NCBI RefSeq assembly: GCF_004524775.2
Contig: NZ_CP119081.1
Coordinates: 806,001 to 870,000 of the forward strand
Direction of reading: 5' to 3'
Origin: Helcococcus ovis
GTDB lineage: Bacteria > Bacillota > Clostridia > Tissierellales > Peptoniphilaceae
Length of the DNA stretch: 64,000 nucleotides
The position numbers were made by a program, and so were the translations under genes. Positions 27,558-36,988 of this stretch are shown piece by piece; position 1 is the first letter of the stretch, and each line of letters opens with the position of its first letter. Below the pieces are notes generated by a model that worked only from the letters and a program-made list of their open reading frames with translations, was not told where the DNA came from and did no database searches.

Positions 27558-30163
27558 AAAATATAGATATTAACAAATTAACTCCAATGATGAAACAATA
27601 CATGAATATTAAGCTTAAAAACATGGATAAAATACTTTTTTATAGATTGGGAGATTTTTATGAAATGTTTTTTGACGATGCAATAATCGCTGCTAGAGAA
27701 CTAGAATTGGTTTTAACAGGCAGAGATTGCGGATTAGAAGATAAAGCACCAATGTGCGGAATTCCGTATCATGCAGCAAATTCATATATAAATAGATTAG
27801 TAGATAAGGGGTATAAAATTGCGATTGTCGAACAAGTGGAGGAACCAAGTCAAGCTAAAAGTATAGTTGATAGACAAATTGTAAAAATTATATCACCGGG
27901 AACTCTATTAGATTTAGAAGGTAAAGAAAATTATAATAACTTTATTTCCAGTGTATTTTTTAAGGATAACTCAGTAGGCATATCATATATGGATATTACT
28001 ACGGGAGAATTTAATACTACTGAAATTTTAAATAAAGAAAATATAGAAAGATATATAATTGATTTTATTTCAAAAGTAAATCCTAGAGAAATTATCTTAA
28101 ATGAAAAAATTAATTTAAAGGCTTTTAATGATTTTGTTGAGAATAATAATATTTTTATATCATATATAGAATATAAAGAGCTAAATTTAAAAAATATTAT
28201 AAGTTATATAAGTGGTAAAGTTAAAAGCTTTAGCAACAAATTGTTTAAAAATAAGATATTTTCTCTTATTTCATCATATATATTATTAGATTATATTTAT
28301 TTATATCACGATAAAGATTTAACTCATATTAATAGTTTAAACTACATTAATTACTCAAATTTTTTGATGATTGATGCTAATACAAGAGATAATCTTGAAA
28401 TTCATAAAAATTTAAATGATGGCGGCAGAAAAAATTCTTTACTTAATATTATTGATTATGCAAGCACTCCTATGGGCTCCAGAAAAATTAATTCTTGGTT
28501 AGAATTTCCATTGATAAATAAAAAAGATATAAATTACAGATTAGATATTGTTAATTATTTTGTAAATAATTATGAAAAATCAACAGAATTAGAGAATATT
28601 CTTAAAGATATATATGATTTAGAAAGAATTTTAAGTAAAATTGCATATCAAAATGCTAATACTAAAGATTTATTAATTTTAAAAAGATCATTGGAAAAAT
28701 TACCTAATTTGAAAGAATTTTTGAATGATTCCGATTTTGATAAATTTAATGTACTGGTTCAAAATTTTGATGATTTAAGTGATATTTTTAACTTAATTAA
28801 TAAATCCATTAAAGAAGATGCTCCTATTCAAATTACGGAGGGGGGGATTATTAAAGATGGATATAATGAATACTTAGATTCTATCAAAAAAAATTCTATA
28901 ATCGGTGAAAAAAAATTACTTGAATATGAAATATCTGAACGAGATAGAACGGGAATAAACAAGCTTAAGGTTTCATATAATAAAAATATTGGATATTTTA
29001 TAGAATTAACAAAGTCTAATATTGATAAAGCACCTTCAAATTATATCAGAAGACAGACATTAAAAAATTCTGAAAGATATATCACTAATGAACTTAATGA
29101 AATTTCAGATATGATATTGGAAGGACAAACAGATACAATTAACTTAGAATATAAGTTATTTATAGAAATAAGGGAATACATTTCAAATAATTCTACGAGA
29201 ATAAAAAATGTAACAGACTTAATTTCAGTAATTGATGCATTAAATTCCTTTGCACAAATATCAGTTAAAAATAACTATTGTAGACCTATATTTAATAATG
29301 AAAACTATATTTATATTAAAGATGGAAGACATCCGGTTATTGAGCAAAATTTAGGATTTGAAAACTTCATTTCAAATGATACTTTAATCGGAAAGAAAAA
29401 TAAGACAATACAAATCATTACAGGACCAAATATGGCAGGTAAATCAACATATATGAGACAAACTGCATTGATTTTAATTTTGGCTCAAATAGGATGTTTT
29501 GTACCGGCATCAGCATGTGATATTTCTATTTCAGATGCCATATTTACAAGGATTGGAGCTTCTGATAATCTTTCAAAAGGCGATTCTACATTTATGGTGG
29601 AGATGAAGGAAATGTCTAATATCATAAAAAATGCTACAAAAAATAGTTTTGTTATTTTAGATGAAGTTGGCAGGGGAACAAGTACAAATGATGGATTTAG
29701 TATTGCAAAATCAATATTAGAATATATTGTAAAAAATATTAATTGTAAAACATTATTTGCAACTCATTATCATGAATTAACAGATTTAGAGGAAGAATAT
29801 AATAGTATTGAAAATTTAAAAGTGAAAATACACGAAGAAAATAATAATATTGTATTCTTAAGAAAAATAGTTAAAGGCAAGACTGATAAATCATATGGTA
29901 TAGAAGTAGCAAAATTATCCGGATTACCAAATGAAATTTTATTTAGAGCTAATGTAATATTAAAAGAATTAGATAGTAGTACAAAAAATAAAACTCAATT
30001 AAGTTTTAATATAGACAATAAAGAAGATTCTCAAAAACAAATAGAAAAAGATATTCTTTTAAGTGAATTAAGTTCAATAGAAATTGATAATATAACGCCT
30101 ATTGATTCATTAAAAGTATTAAATGATTTTATAAAAAAAGCTAAGGATTTATTAAATGATTAA
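27554..30163 (+). CDS. mutS: DNA mismatch repair protein MutS
   Basis: MutS recognises mispairs and small loops. The 869-residue protein has the N-terminal mismatch-binding motif FYEMFFDDA (Phe-x-Glu), connector and clamp domains, and the ATPase core with Walker A GPNMAGKST near residue 624, Walker B FVILDEVGRGTSTNDG, and TLFATHYHEL. Length is standard MutS1. The ATG overlaps the preceding stop (ATGA), and its end overlaps mutL by eight bases. Confidence 0.96.
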   Translation: MKNIDINKLTPMMKQYMNIKLKNMDKILFYRLGDFYEMFFDDAIIAARELELVLTGRDCGLEDKAPMCGIPYHAANSYINRLVDKGYKIAIVEQVEEPSQAKSIVDRQIVKIISPGTLLDLEGKENYNNFISSVFFKDNSVGISYMDITTGEFNTTEILNKENIERYIIDFISKVNPREIILNEKINLKAFNDFVENNNIFISYIEYKELNLKNIISYISGKVKSFSNKLFKNKIFSLISSYILLDYIYLYHDKDLTHINSLNYINYSNFLMIDANTRDNLEIHKNLNDGGRKNSLLNIIDYASTPMGSRKINSWLEFPLINKKDINYRLDIVNYFVNNYEKSTELENILKDIYDLERILSKIAYQNANTKDLLILKRSLEKLPNLKEFLNDSDFDKFNVLVQNFDDLSDIFNLINKSIKEDAPIQITEGGIIKDGYNEYLDSIKKNSIIGEKKLLEYEISERDRTGINKLKVSYNKNIGYFIELTKSNIDKAPSNYIRRQTLKNSERYITNELNEISDMILEGQTDTINLEYKLFIEIREYISNNSTRIKNVTDLISVIDALNSFAQISVKNNYCRPIFNNENYIYIKDGRHPVIEQNLGFENFISNDTLIGKKNKTIQIITGPNMAGKSTYMRQTALILILAQIGCFVPASACDISISDAIFTRIGASDNLSKGDSTFMVEMKEMSNIIKNATKNSFVILDEVGRGTSTNDGFSIAKSILEYIVKNINCKTLFATHYHELTDLEEEYNSIENLKVKIHEENNNIVFLRKIVKGKTDKSYGIEVAKLSGLPNEILFRANVILKELDSSTKNKTQLSFNIDNKEDSQKQIEKDILLSELSSIEIDNITPIDSLKVLNDFIKKAKDLLND

Positions 30164-31979
30164 AATTTTAAGTGAAGATACAATACAAAAAATTGCTGCT
30201 GGCGAAGTAATTGAACGTCCAGCTTCCATAATAAAAGAATTAGTAGAAAATTCAATTGATGCAAAGTCAACAAATATAATAGTTGAAGTAAAAAATGGAG
30301 GAAAGACATATATTAAAGTTTCTGACAATGGAAGTGGTATACATCATGATGAAATAGAGACTGCATTTTTAAGACATGCAACTTCAAAAATAAATAATTT
30401 CATTGATTTATATAACATTTTATCTATGGGATTTAGAGGAGAAGCATTAGCATCAATAATTTCCGTATCTAAATTAATAATTAAATCTAAAACTTCAAAT
30501 GAAGATTTAGGTACAAAATTAATATATGATGATAATAAATTAATTGAAAAAAAGAAAGTAGGCATGAATACAGGAACAATAATTGAAGTTTTTGATTTAT
30601 TTAAATATATTCCTGTAAGACAAAAATTTTTAAGTAGCGATATTACAGAAACAAATAAAATTACACATTTAATGTACAGTTTTGCTATAGGTAATCCTAA
30701 TATATCCTTTACATATATTAGAGATAATAAAGAAGTTTTTAAGACGTTAAATACACAAAATGAAAAAGTAAATTTACAAATTTTATTTGGTGATGATTTT
30801 ATTAATAATTCTATTAAGTTGAATGTTAAATCTGAAAATTATAAAGTTGATGCTATATTTTCCAATAATAAATACTATAAAGGAAATAGAAGCATGCAAT
30901 ATATTTATGTTAATGGCAGATATATTGTAAATGATTCAATTACAAATGCTGTAGAAACATGCTATTTTAATTTAATTCCAAATGGACGTTTTCCGCTATT
31001 TAAGCTTGATATCAAGGTTGATCCGAAACTTATTGATATAAATATTCATCCAAATAAACAAAAAATTAAATTTACATTTGGCGATGAATTGATAGATTTA
31101 TTAAAGAAAAATATAACAGAAGCTTTATATGAATCTGATAAACCAAAGATTATTGATATAAACAATAATGAGTGTGATGAAACAATTAATTTTCATAAAT
31201 TAAATCAAGGGGATGGCTACAAAAAGATTTTAGATTTATATAAGTCAGAAAAAAATAACGATAATTCTCAAAAAACTTTTAGTCAAAATTCTAAAGATAT
31301 ATTTAAGGAAAATGAAAAGACTTATGTATTTACCGATATTTCAGATAATAATGATAATTTACTTGAGAATCATATAGAAAAAACAGAAGAAATTGATAGT
31401 ACTGAAGTTATACAAACAAAAATAAATTTAGACAATATTGAATTTAATACAACACTCTTTAATAAGTTTTTAATCTTTGATAAACTGGCTGATAATTCAA
31501 TCATTATTATAGACATAGATTATGCAAATCAAAGAATTATTTATGATAGAGAAATTAAAAATAACAATAAATTATCTCAAACTCTACTGGAACCAATAGT
31601 TATAAATCTTACTAAAAAGGAAATTGATACATTTGAATTTAATATAAATAGGCTTAAAAAATTAGGTTATGATATTGATTTATTTAGTGATAGCAGTGTT
31701 ATAATACGCTCAATACCATATTATTTAGATATACCTTCAACTAGATCTGATTTTATGAATATTTTGGATACTACAAATAATTTTGATGATAAAAAAGAAA
31801 ATTATATCTTAAAAAAAGCAATATCTTTGGCAGCATATAAATCAAAAAACATTACAAAATTAGAGGCTAATATGATGTATAAAGAATTATTAAATACAAC
31901 AAATCCAAATACATCACCTTCAGGGAAAGTAATTATATATGAATTAGACTATGATACATTTATGAGGATATTAAAATAA
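30156..31979 (+). CDS. mutL: DNA mismatch repair protein MutL with eroded endonuclease motifs
   Basis: MutL couples MutS to strand removal. The N-terminal GHKL ATPase is complete: IAAGEVIERPASIIKELVEN, NGSGIHHDE and SMGFRGEALASI. The C-terminal domain is recognisable, but the metal-binding motif normally DQHAxxExxxxE reads DIDYANQRIIYDRE. The AC(R/K) motif is AAYK, and CPHGRP is SPSGKV; FxR survives as FMR. Loss of these residues would remove the latent endonuclease usual in Firmicute MutL. A variable Asn-rich linker covers about 330-420. Length 607 aa is normal, and miaA follows without a gap. Confidence 0.94.
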   Translation: MIKILSEDTIQKIAAGEVIERPASIIKELVENSIDAKSTNIIVEVKNGGKTYIKVSDNGSGIHHDEIETAFLRHATSKINNFIDLYNILSMGFRGEALASIISVSKLIIKSKTSNEDLGTKLIYDDNKLIEKKKVGMNTGTIIEVFDLFKYIPVRQKFLSSDITETNKITHLMYSFAIGNPNISFTYIRDNKEVFKTLNTQNEKVNLQILFGDDFINNSIKLNVKSENYKVDAIFSNNKYYKGNRSMQYIYVNGRYIVNDSITNAVETCYFNLIPNGRFPLFKLDIKVDPKLIDINIHPNKQKIKFTFGDELIDLLKKNITEALYESDKPKIIDINNNECDETINFHKLNQGDGYKKILDLYKSEKNNDNSQKTFSQNSKDIFKENEKTYVFTDISDNNDNLLENHIEKTEEIDSTEVIQTKINLDNIEFNTTLFNKFLIFDKLADNSIIIIDIDYANQRIIYDREIKNNNKLSQTLLEPIVINLTKKEIDTFEFNINRLKKLGYDIDLFSDSSVIIRSIPYYLDIPSTRSDFMNILDTTNNFDDKKENYILKKAISLAAYKSKNITKLEANMMYKELLNTTNPNTSPSGKVIIYELDYDTFMRILK

Positions 31980-32885
31980 ATGAAAAAAGTTATTATAATA
32001 GCTGGACCCACAGCTGTAGGAAAAACAAATTTAGGCATAAAACTTGCCAAGAAATTAAATACAGAGATTATTTCTGCTGATTCTATGCAAATATATAAAC
32101 AGCTTAATATTGGCACAGCAAAAGTAACTATGGAAGAAATGAATGGAATAAGACATCACTTGATTGATATAATCAATCCTGACGCAAATTATTCTGTGCA
32201 GCAATTTAAGAATGATGCATTAAATATAATAAATGACTTGCACAGTGCTAATAAAATTCCTATCATAGTTGGTGGCACAGGTTTATATATTGATTCACTA
32301 ACGCATGATTTTGATTTTGTAAATGTTAAACCTAATTATGAATTAAGACATAAATTAGAAAATATATACAATAAAGATCCGAATATATTACTTAAACAAG
32401 TACATGAAATTAGTGAAAAATATATAAATCTTACATTAAAAGATAAAAAGAAAATTATAAGAGCTATAGAAGTATATAAAGAATCGGGTAAAATACTAAA
32501 TTATGATAGAATACACAACTCTAGCGATATAAAGTATTATCTTTATGTATTAAGTGATGATAGAGAAATATTGTATAAAAGAATTAATTCTAGAGTAGAT
32601 AAAATGATAGAAAACGGATTAGTAGATGAAGTAAAATCACTAATATCAAATGGTTTAGATTCAAATTCACAATCAATGAAAGCAATAGGGTATAAAGAAG
32701 TATTACTTTATTTAAATGGTGAATATACTTTAGAATATATGATTGAAAAGTTAAAACAAAATTCAAGACATTATGCTAAAAGGCAACTTACCTGGTTTAG
32801 AAGAAATGAATTGAGTGATTGGATAAATATAGAAGATAAATCAATTAATGATGTAATTAATTATATATTAGATAAGCTTAATTAA
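31980..32885 (+). CDS. miaA: tRNA dimethylallyltransferase MiaA
   Basis: MiaA prenylates adenosine 37 of tRNAs reading UNN codons, using dimethylallyl diphosphate from the isoprenoid pathway. P-loop GPTAVGKTNL, ISADSMQIYKQLNIGTAK, GGTGLYIDSL and the tRNA-binding QNSRHYAKRQLTWFRR are all present. The ATG abuts the mutL stop with no gap. Length 301 aa is normal. Confidence 0.96.
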   Translation: MKKVIIIAGPTAVGKTNLGIKLAKKLNTEIISADSMQIYKQLNIGTAKVTMEEMNGIRHHLIDIINPDANYSVQQFKNDALNIINDLHSANKIPIIVGGTGLYIDSLTHDFDFVNVKPNYELRHKLENIYNKDPNILLKQVHEISEKYINLTLKDKKKIIRAIEVYKESGKILNYDRIHNSSDIKYYLYVLSDDREILYKRINSRVDKMIENGLVDEVKSLISNGLDSNSQSMKAIGYKEVLLYLNGEYTLEYMIEKLKQNSRHYAKRQLTWFRRNELSDWINIEDKSINDVINYILDKLN

Positions 32886-32886
32886 T

Positions 32887-32932
32887 AAAATAGCTAAAAC
32901 ATACTATTTGGTAGTGTATTTTAGCTATTTTT
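32887..32932 (+). terminator. Bidirectional terminator between miaA and the DUF1576 gene
   Basis: A 13-bp stem AAAATAGCTAAAA/TTTTAGCTATTTT extended by an imperfect ATAC/GTGT section. Oligo-T flanks in both directions suit the two convergent genes. Confidence 0.8.
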
Positions 32933-32937
32933 ATTTA

Positions 32938-34203
32938 TCATGTTTCTATAAGATTTTTCTTAAATTCTCTAATTTCATCATATATCGGGACTAAAATAGC
33001 TGCTACAAATCCTCCTGAAAAACCATTATTATATAGATTTGCTCCTCCATATAAATAACCAACATTAAATACAACAGCCATGTGAGAAAAACCTGCAAAT
33101 ATTCCCCCTATAATGCCATATTCTCCGGTAATAGGACTCAATGTTGTACCAAATAAGCCTGCAAGTATGCTAGCTGTCGATGATGGTTCATGTATATTTA
33201 GAGTACCTGCTATAAGTACACCAATAAATATAGGAATTGAGTTTTTAGGATGCTTACCATATGCACTAAAAGCAGAAACAGATAAAATCCCGCCAACAAC
33301 CGGGCCGTTAAATATGCCCCCAACTATTATTACAAAAAGAGAAGCGATTATTCCCATTAATCCCATATTTAGTAATGTTGTATAAAATCCATGTAAATTG
33401 ATATAATCAGATGGTAATTTTCCTACATTATTTAATAATAACTTATATTTAGAAATTATGTATTTATCTCTTAAAAAACTATATATAATCATAAATATAA
33501 ATAGAGAAAAAATATATATTTTAATGCTTAAATCGGATCCTTTATATAAAATACTTACACTATCTACTTTTATATTAAACATTCTCATTATACCTACTGT
33601 TAGCATTGCAATAACACCACCGGTAAATCCTATATTGTATAAATTATATCCTTTATGAAACTTTAAGAAAGATATAGACAATGGTGTAATAATTAAACCT
33701 ATAATAATGCCAACAGTATATGCTAAAATTATATCTATTAAAATTGGCAAATTAAGATTAAAGGTAATTATACTAACAATAGGAGCTAGTGCCGTTACAT
33801 AAAGTGATTGTAATATATAATCTCCTAAATTTTTGTTTTTTAGTTTTGCATATATAAATACTCCAATTGATAAAGGAAATGAATTAAAAATATTTTTTCC
33901 AAAAAAAGAAAATCCTGTAACTAAAATAATCGCAGCAACCTCAGCTCCATATAACTCTTTTTTTACATATTTGGATGTAAAAATTGAAAACATCATGATG
34001 GTAAAAGCATTAAAAAATGCTGCTGATACACCGCCAACCTTCATATAATCAGTTAATAAATTTGATGGGGAAGCGAGTATTTTTATAAATCCATTGAAAA
34101 TATCATTAATATTTCCGAATAGAAATGACATTAAAAGTAATGATAGCGACATAATATAAAGTAAGTATTCTATTTCATTTGTTTTTTTATGTTTTGATTT
34201 CAT
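32938..34203 (-). CDS. DUF1576-family integral membrane protein
   Basis: About 421 residues with some ten to twelve membrane segments and glycine-rich loops (YNIGFTGGVIAML, FNGPVVGGILSVSAFSAYGKHP, LYNNGFSGGFVAAI). This looks like DUF1576, a clostridial family of unknown function that may transport a small solute; that role is a guess. The upstream ATG at 34213-34215 has no binding site, while GAGG lies four bases from the ATG at 34201-34203, so I use the latter. The start region lies in an inverted repeat. Confidence 0.75.
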   Translation of the reverse strand: MKSKHKKTNEIEYLLYIMSLSLLLMSFLFGNINDIFNGFIKILASPSNLLTDYMKVGGVSAAFFNAFTIMMFSIFTSKYVKKELYGAEVAAIILVTGFSFFGKNIFNSFPLSIGVFIYAKLKNKNLGDYILQSLYVTALAPIVSIITFNLNLPILIDIILAYTVGIIIGLIITPLSISFLKFHKGYNLYNIGFTGGVIAMLTVGIMRMFNIKVDSVSILYKGSDLSIKIYIFSLFIFMIIYSFLRDKYIISKYKLLLNNVGKLPSDYINLHGFYTTLLNMGLMGIIASLFVIIVGGIFNGPVVGGILSVSAFSAYGKHPKNSIPIFIGVLIAGTLNIHEPSSTASILAGLFGTTLSPITGEYGIIGGIFAGFSHMAVVFNVGYLYGGANLYNNGFSGGFVAAILVPIYDEIREFKKNLIET

Positions 34204-34208
34204 AAGAC

Positions 34209-34245
34209 CTCTCATTTATATTTTTTATTTTAACATAAATGAGAG
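34209..34245 (-). promoter_or_regulatory. Inverted repeat covering the DUF1576 gene ribosome binding site
   Basis: CTCTCATTTAT (34209-34219) and ATAAATGAGAG (34235-34245) are a perfect 11-bp inverted repeat with a 15-base spacer. On the minus strand the downstream arm contains the GAGAGG binding site of the DUF1576 gene. It could hide the site in the mRNA, bind a regulator, or end transcription from the LysM gene, but no T-run follows. Confidence 0.5.
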
Positions 34246-34259
34246 ATAAATATAACTTC

Positions 34260-34553
34260 TTAATTAGGAATATACAATTTAAATCCAGGTTTTATATTTG
34301 AACTGGATAATTGATTAATTGCTTTTATTTCGTAAACTGTTTCACGGATATCTTTATCATAGTTTAAATTTTCTGCAATATTCCATAGAGTATCACCATT
34401 TTTTACAATTACAATTTTTTGATTGTTATCTTTACCTTCTACTATTACTTGTGTATTAAGTAATGTAAATAGATATGTAAAAAGTATAGTTGTCATAAAT
34501 AATAAAAATAAAAATCTATTAAATTTTTTTTTGTTTTTTATTTTGTATCCCAT
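34260..34553 (-). CDS. YneA-like LysM cell-division suppressor
   Basis: A 97-residue protein with one N-terminal membrane segment and a C-terminal LysM domain (VKNGDTLWNIAENLNYD to GFKLYIPN). Size, topology and the position divergent from lexA match YneA, the SOS-induced division inhibitor of Bacillus. Longer ATG starts exist upstream (to 34613), but GAGGAG lies five bases before the ATG at 34553 and the upstream part would cover the operator. Three SOS boxes precede it, so damage induction is well supported. Confidence 0.82.
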   Translation of the reverse strand: MGYKIKNKKKFNRFLFLLFMTTILFTYLFTLLNTQVIVEGKDNNQKIVIVKNGDTLWNIAENLNYDKDIRETVYEIKAINQLSSSNIKPGFKLYIPN

Positions 34554-34564
34554 AATTCTCCTCG

Positions 34565-34634
34565 CAAACATTTGTTCTATATTTAGAATAACAGAACAAA
34601 TGTTTATTGTCAAATTTTTTCGAACATTTGTTTT
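34565..34634. promoter_or_regulatory. Three LexA (SOS) boxes in the yneA-like/lexA divergent region
   Basis: Boxes at 34565-34578, 34593-34606 and 34621-34634 match the Gram-positive consensus CGAACnnnnGTTYG: AGAACAAATGTTTG on the minus strand for the first, AGAACAAATGTTTA, and CGAACATTTGTTTT. The third overlaps the lexA -35 box. The arrangement predicts LexA autorepression and repression of the LysM gene. Confidence 0.9.
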
Positions 34635-34656
34635 ATTTTATTTTTTTTGGTATAAT
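34628..34656 (+). promoter_or_regulatory. lexA promoter
   Basis: TTGTTT (34628-34633) and TATAAT (34651-34656) are spaced exactly 17 bp. The -35 box lies within the third SOS box, so LexA binding would block the polymerase. Confidence 0.75.
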
Positions 34657-34682
34657 AAAATAAAACAGAAAAAGGAGTATTT

Positions 34683-35294
34683 ATGTTAAACGACAGACAA
34701 ATTAAAGTATTAAATTTCTTAATTGAATATATTTCTATAAATCAATTTCCACCATCAGTAAGAGAAATTCAAGCTAAAGTTGGTATTAAATCTACATCTA
34801 CTGTAAATAGTGATCTTAATAAATTAAATAATTTAGGATATATAAAGAAAAATAATCAAATGAGTAGATCAATTGAAATATTAAAAGATGCAAATGGGGA
34901 TAGTACCCATAAAGAAGAAACTATAGATGTTCCATTATTAGGTAAAGTTGCAGCCGGCACGCCAATTCTCGCTGTAGAGGATGTAGATTCATTTTTCCCA
35001 ATACCTGATTATTATTCTAAATTTGGAGAATTATTTATGCTTGAAATAAAGGGTGATTCTATGATAGAAGCAGGCATACTTGATGGTGATAAAATTTTAG
35101 TTAAAAAGACAAATTATGCTGATCACGGAGATATAGTTGTTGCCTTAATTGATGATTCTGCTACATGTAAAAGATTTTACAAAAAAAATGATCAGGTAAT
35201 GTTGATTCCTGAAAATTCCACAATGGAACCAATTATACCTGATAATTTACAAATACTTGGTAAAGTTATTTCTTTATTTAGAGAACATATTTAA
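34683..35294 (+). CDS. lexA: LexA repressor
   Basis: LexA represses DNA-damage genes and cleaves itself with RecA filament. The N-terminal winged helix (PPSVREIQAKVGIKSTSTVN) binds the SOS box. The C-terminal peptidase has the cleavage site Ala91-Gly92 in VAAGTP, the nucleophile Ser126 in GDSM and the general base Lys163 in TCKRF. AAAGGAG precedes the ATG. Length 203 aa is typical. Its stop codon overlaps the stop of the convergent recombinase gene. Confidence 0.97.
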   Translation: MLNDRQIKVLNFLIEYISINQFPPSVREIQAKVGIKSTSTVNSDLNKLNNLGYIKKNNQMSRSIEILKDANGDSTHKEETIDVPLLGKVAAGTPILAVEDVDSFFPIPDYYSKFGELFMLEIKGDSMIEAGILDGDKILVKKTNYADHGDIVVALIDDSATCKRFYKKNDQVMLIPENSTMEPIIPDNLQILGKVISLFREHI

Positions 35295-36268
35295 TTATTA
35301 TCAATTTTTATATTACTTAATGGATTAACATCTATTGCTCTTTTTACATTATCATCTGCCACATGGGTGTAAATCTGTGTGGTAGCGATTGATGTGTGAC
35401 CTAACACTTTTTGCAAAGTTCTTATATCGACTCCTTCACGATACATAAGTGTAGCAGCAGTATGTCTTAACTTATGTGTTGAATACCTTGTTGTATCAAA
35501 ACCTGCAATTTTTAAATGTTTTTCAATCATGTGTTGTATAGCTCTATTACTCATTCTATTTTTACGATTACTTAAAAATAAGGCATTTTCATCTTCAATA
35601 TCCGGTCTGACTTTTAGATAACTGTCAATAGCATATTTACAAGCTTCAGTCATATAAACATGTCTTTCCTTATTTCCCTTACCTATTACTGAAAATTCAG
35701 TACCTTTAATGCTATCAATATTCATACTTGATAATTCAGATAATCTTAATCCCGTCGTTAAAAATACTAATACAATAGCAAAATCTCTTAATCTCATAAA
35801 TAAATTTTTTTCTTGAGCAATTGAATTTAGTAGTATTTTAGATTCATCGAGTGTTAAATATACAGGATTTCTTTTTTTCATTTTTGGTGTTTCTAATTCT
35901 AAAGTTGGATTTTCATCAAGAGTTTTTGACACTGTAGTTAGATATTTATAAAATGTTCGCAAACTTGAGATTTTTCTTGCTCTAGTTGTCGAACTATTAT
36001 CACGTTCATTATCTCTATATGAAATATAGCTATGTAAGTCTATAATAGTTATACCTTTTAGATACACTTCTCTCAATCTACTTATATCAATATCTTCAAT
36101 TTTAGTATTTTGTTCAAAATCCAATAATCTAAGTCTATAAGTCATAAATTTTAAATATAATCTAATGTCATAAAAATACTCATGAACAGTATTAGGGGAT
36201 AGACCTTTAATTGTTTTTAGATAATTAATAAAATCTGTTAAAAAAACAGGTACATCGTTATTATACAT
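35291..36268 (-). CDS. Xer-type tyrosine recombinase
   Basis: A 325-residue recombinase with an N-terminal SAM-like core-binding domain (LKTIKGLSPNTVHEYFYDIRLY) and a C-terminal catalytic domain. Catalytic residues are visible: Arg in TTGLRLSE, HKLRHTAATLM (H-x-x-R), LGHTSIATTQIYTH with the nucleophile Tyr. The arrangement and length fit XerC/XerD chromosome-dimer resolution proteins rather than a phage integrase, and adjacency to lexA is common in clostridia. Which Xer it is cannot be fixed from one gene. Confidence 0.88.
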   Translation of the reverse strand: MYNNDVPVFLTDFINYLKTIKGLSPNTVHEYFYDIRLYLKFMTYRLRLLDFEQNTKIEDIDISRLREVYLKGITIIDLHSYISYRDNERDNSSTTRARKISSLRTFYKYLTTVSKTLDENPTLELETPKMKKRNPVYLTLDESKILLNSIAQEKNLFMRLRDFAIVLVFLTTGLRLSELSSMNIDSIKGTEFSVIGKGNKERHVYMTEACKYAIDSYLKVRPDIEDENALFLSNRKNRMSNRAIQHMIEKHLKIAGFDTTRYSTHKLRHTAATLMYREGVDIRTLQKVLGHTSIATTQIYTHVADDNVKRAIDVNPLSNIKIDNN

Positions 36269-36340
36269 AAATTCTCCTTTTGTATTTATATTATATCATA
36301 TGTTATAATATATATAGTATATCAATTAATGGGAGAGTCT

Positions 36341-36838
36341 ATGACATCAATTATAAATCAAATTATTAATTTCTTAAAAAATAACATATCTTCAGAATTT
36401 GCCATTGCAATTATTTCAATGGTACCAATTGTAGAGTTAAGGGGGGCTATCCCTTTAGGGATAGGATTAGGAATGCCTTTTACAAAGGCGGTAATTATTA
36501 GCTATATAGGTAGTACTATACCCGCATTCTTCATAATTTTATTAATAGGGTATGTATTTAAGATTTTAAGAAAAATAAAATTTATGGATAAACTTATAAA
36601 TAAAATTAACGAAAAAACATTAAAAAACAAATATAAAATTGAAAAATACGGATATTGGGGATTATTATTATTTGTAGGTATTCCATTACCTGGTACAGGT
36701 ATATGGACAGGAAGTTTGTTATCACATTTATTAAATATGGATAAGAAAAAATCATTTGTAGCAGTTGCTTTAGGAAATGCGCTAGCCGGATTAATAATTG
36801 CAATAGTTTCCGGAACATTTTTTAATTTAGTAAGATAA
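36341..36838 (+). CDS. COG2426 / small multidrug export-like membrane protein
   Basis: A 165-residue membrane protein with about four hydrophobic segments and the signatures VPIVELRGAIPLGIGLG and VGIPLPGTGIWTGSL typical of the putative small multi-drug export family (PF06695). Its real function is unknown. GGGAG at 36331-36335 serves the ATG at 36341 rather than that at 36329. A possible promoter is TTGTAT near 36280 with TATAAT at 36304-36309. Confidence 0.82.
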   Translation: MTSIINQIINFLKNNISSEFAIAIISMVPIVELRGAIPLGIGLGMPFTKAVIISYIGSTIPAFFIILLIGYVFKILRKIKFMDKLINKINEKTLKNKYKIEKYGYWGLLLFVGIPLPGTGIWTGSLLSHLLNMDKKKSFVAVALGNALAGLIIAIVSGTFFNLVR

Positions 36839-36955
36839 AAAAAATATTCTTTATATAGATTTTAATAGGTGGTAATAATTTTAAATATTTTATAATAATA
36901 CTTTTAAGCTGATTAAATTAATAATATACATGTTAATATAATAAATATTTTTTAT

Positions 36956-36986
36956 AAATTCTGATCATTTTGATCAGAATTTTTTA
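36956..36986 (+). terminator. Terminator after the COG2426 gene
   Basis: A 12-bp perfect stem AAATTCTGATCA/TGATCAGAATTT with a TTT loop and T-run. It lies about 120 bases after the gene and marks the edge of accessory island 2. Confidence 0.8.
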
Positions 36987-36988
36987 GT

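Noticed and set aside
35291-36268. Phage integrase marking an attachment site
   Set aside because: Length and motifs fit an Xer protein, there are no phage genes beside it, and no direct repeats flank it.
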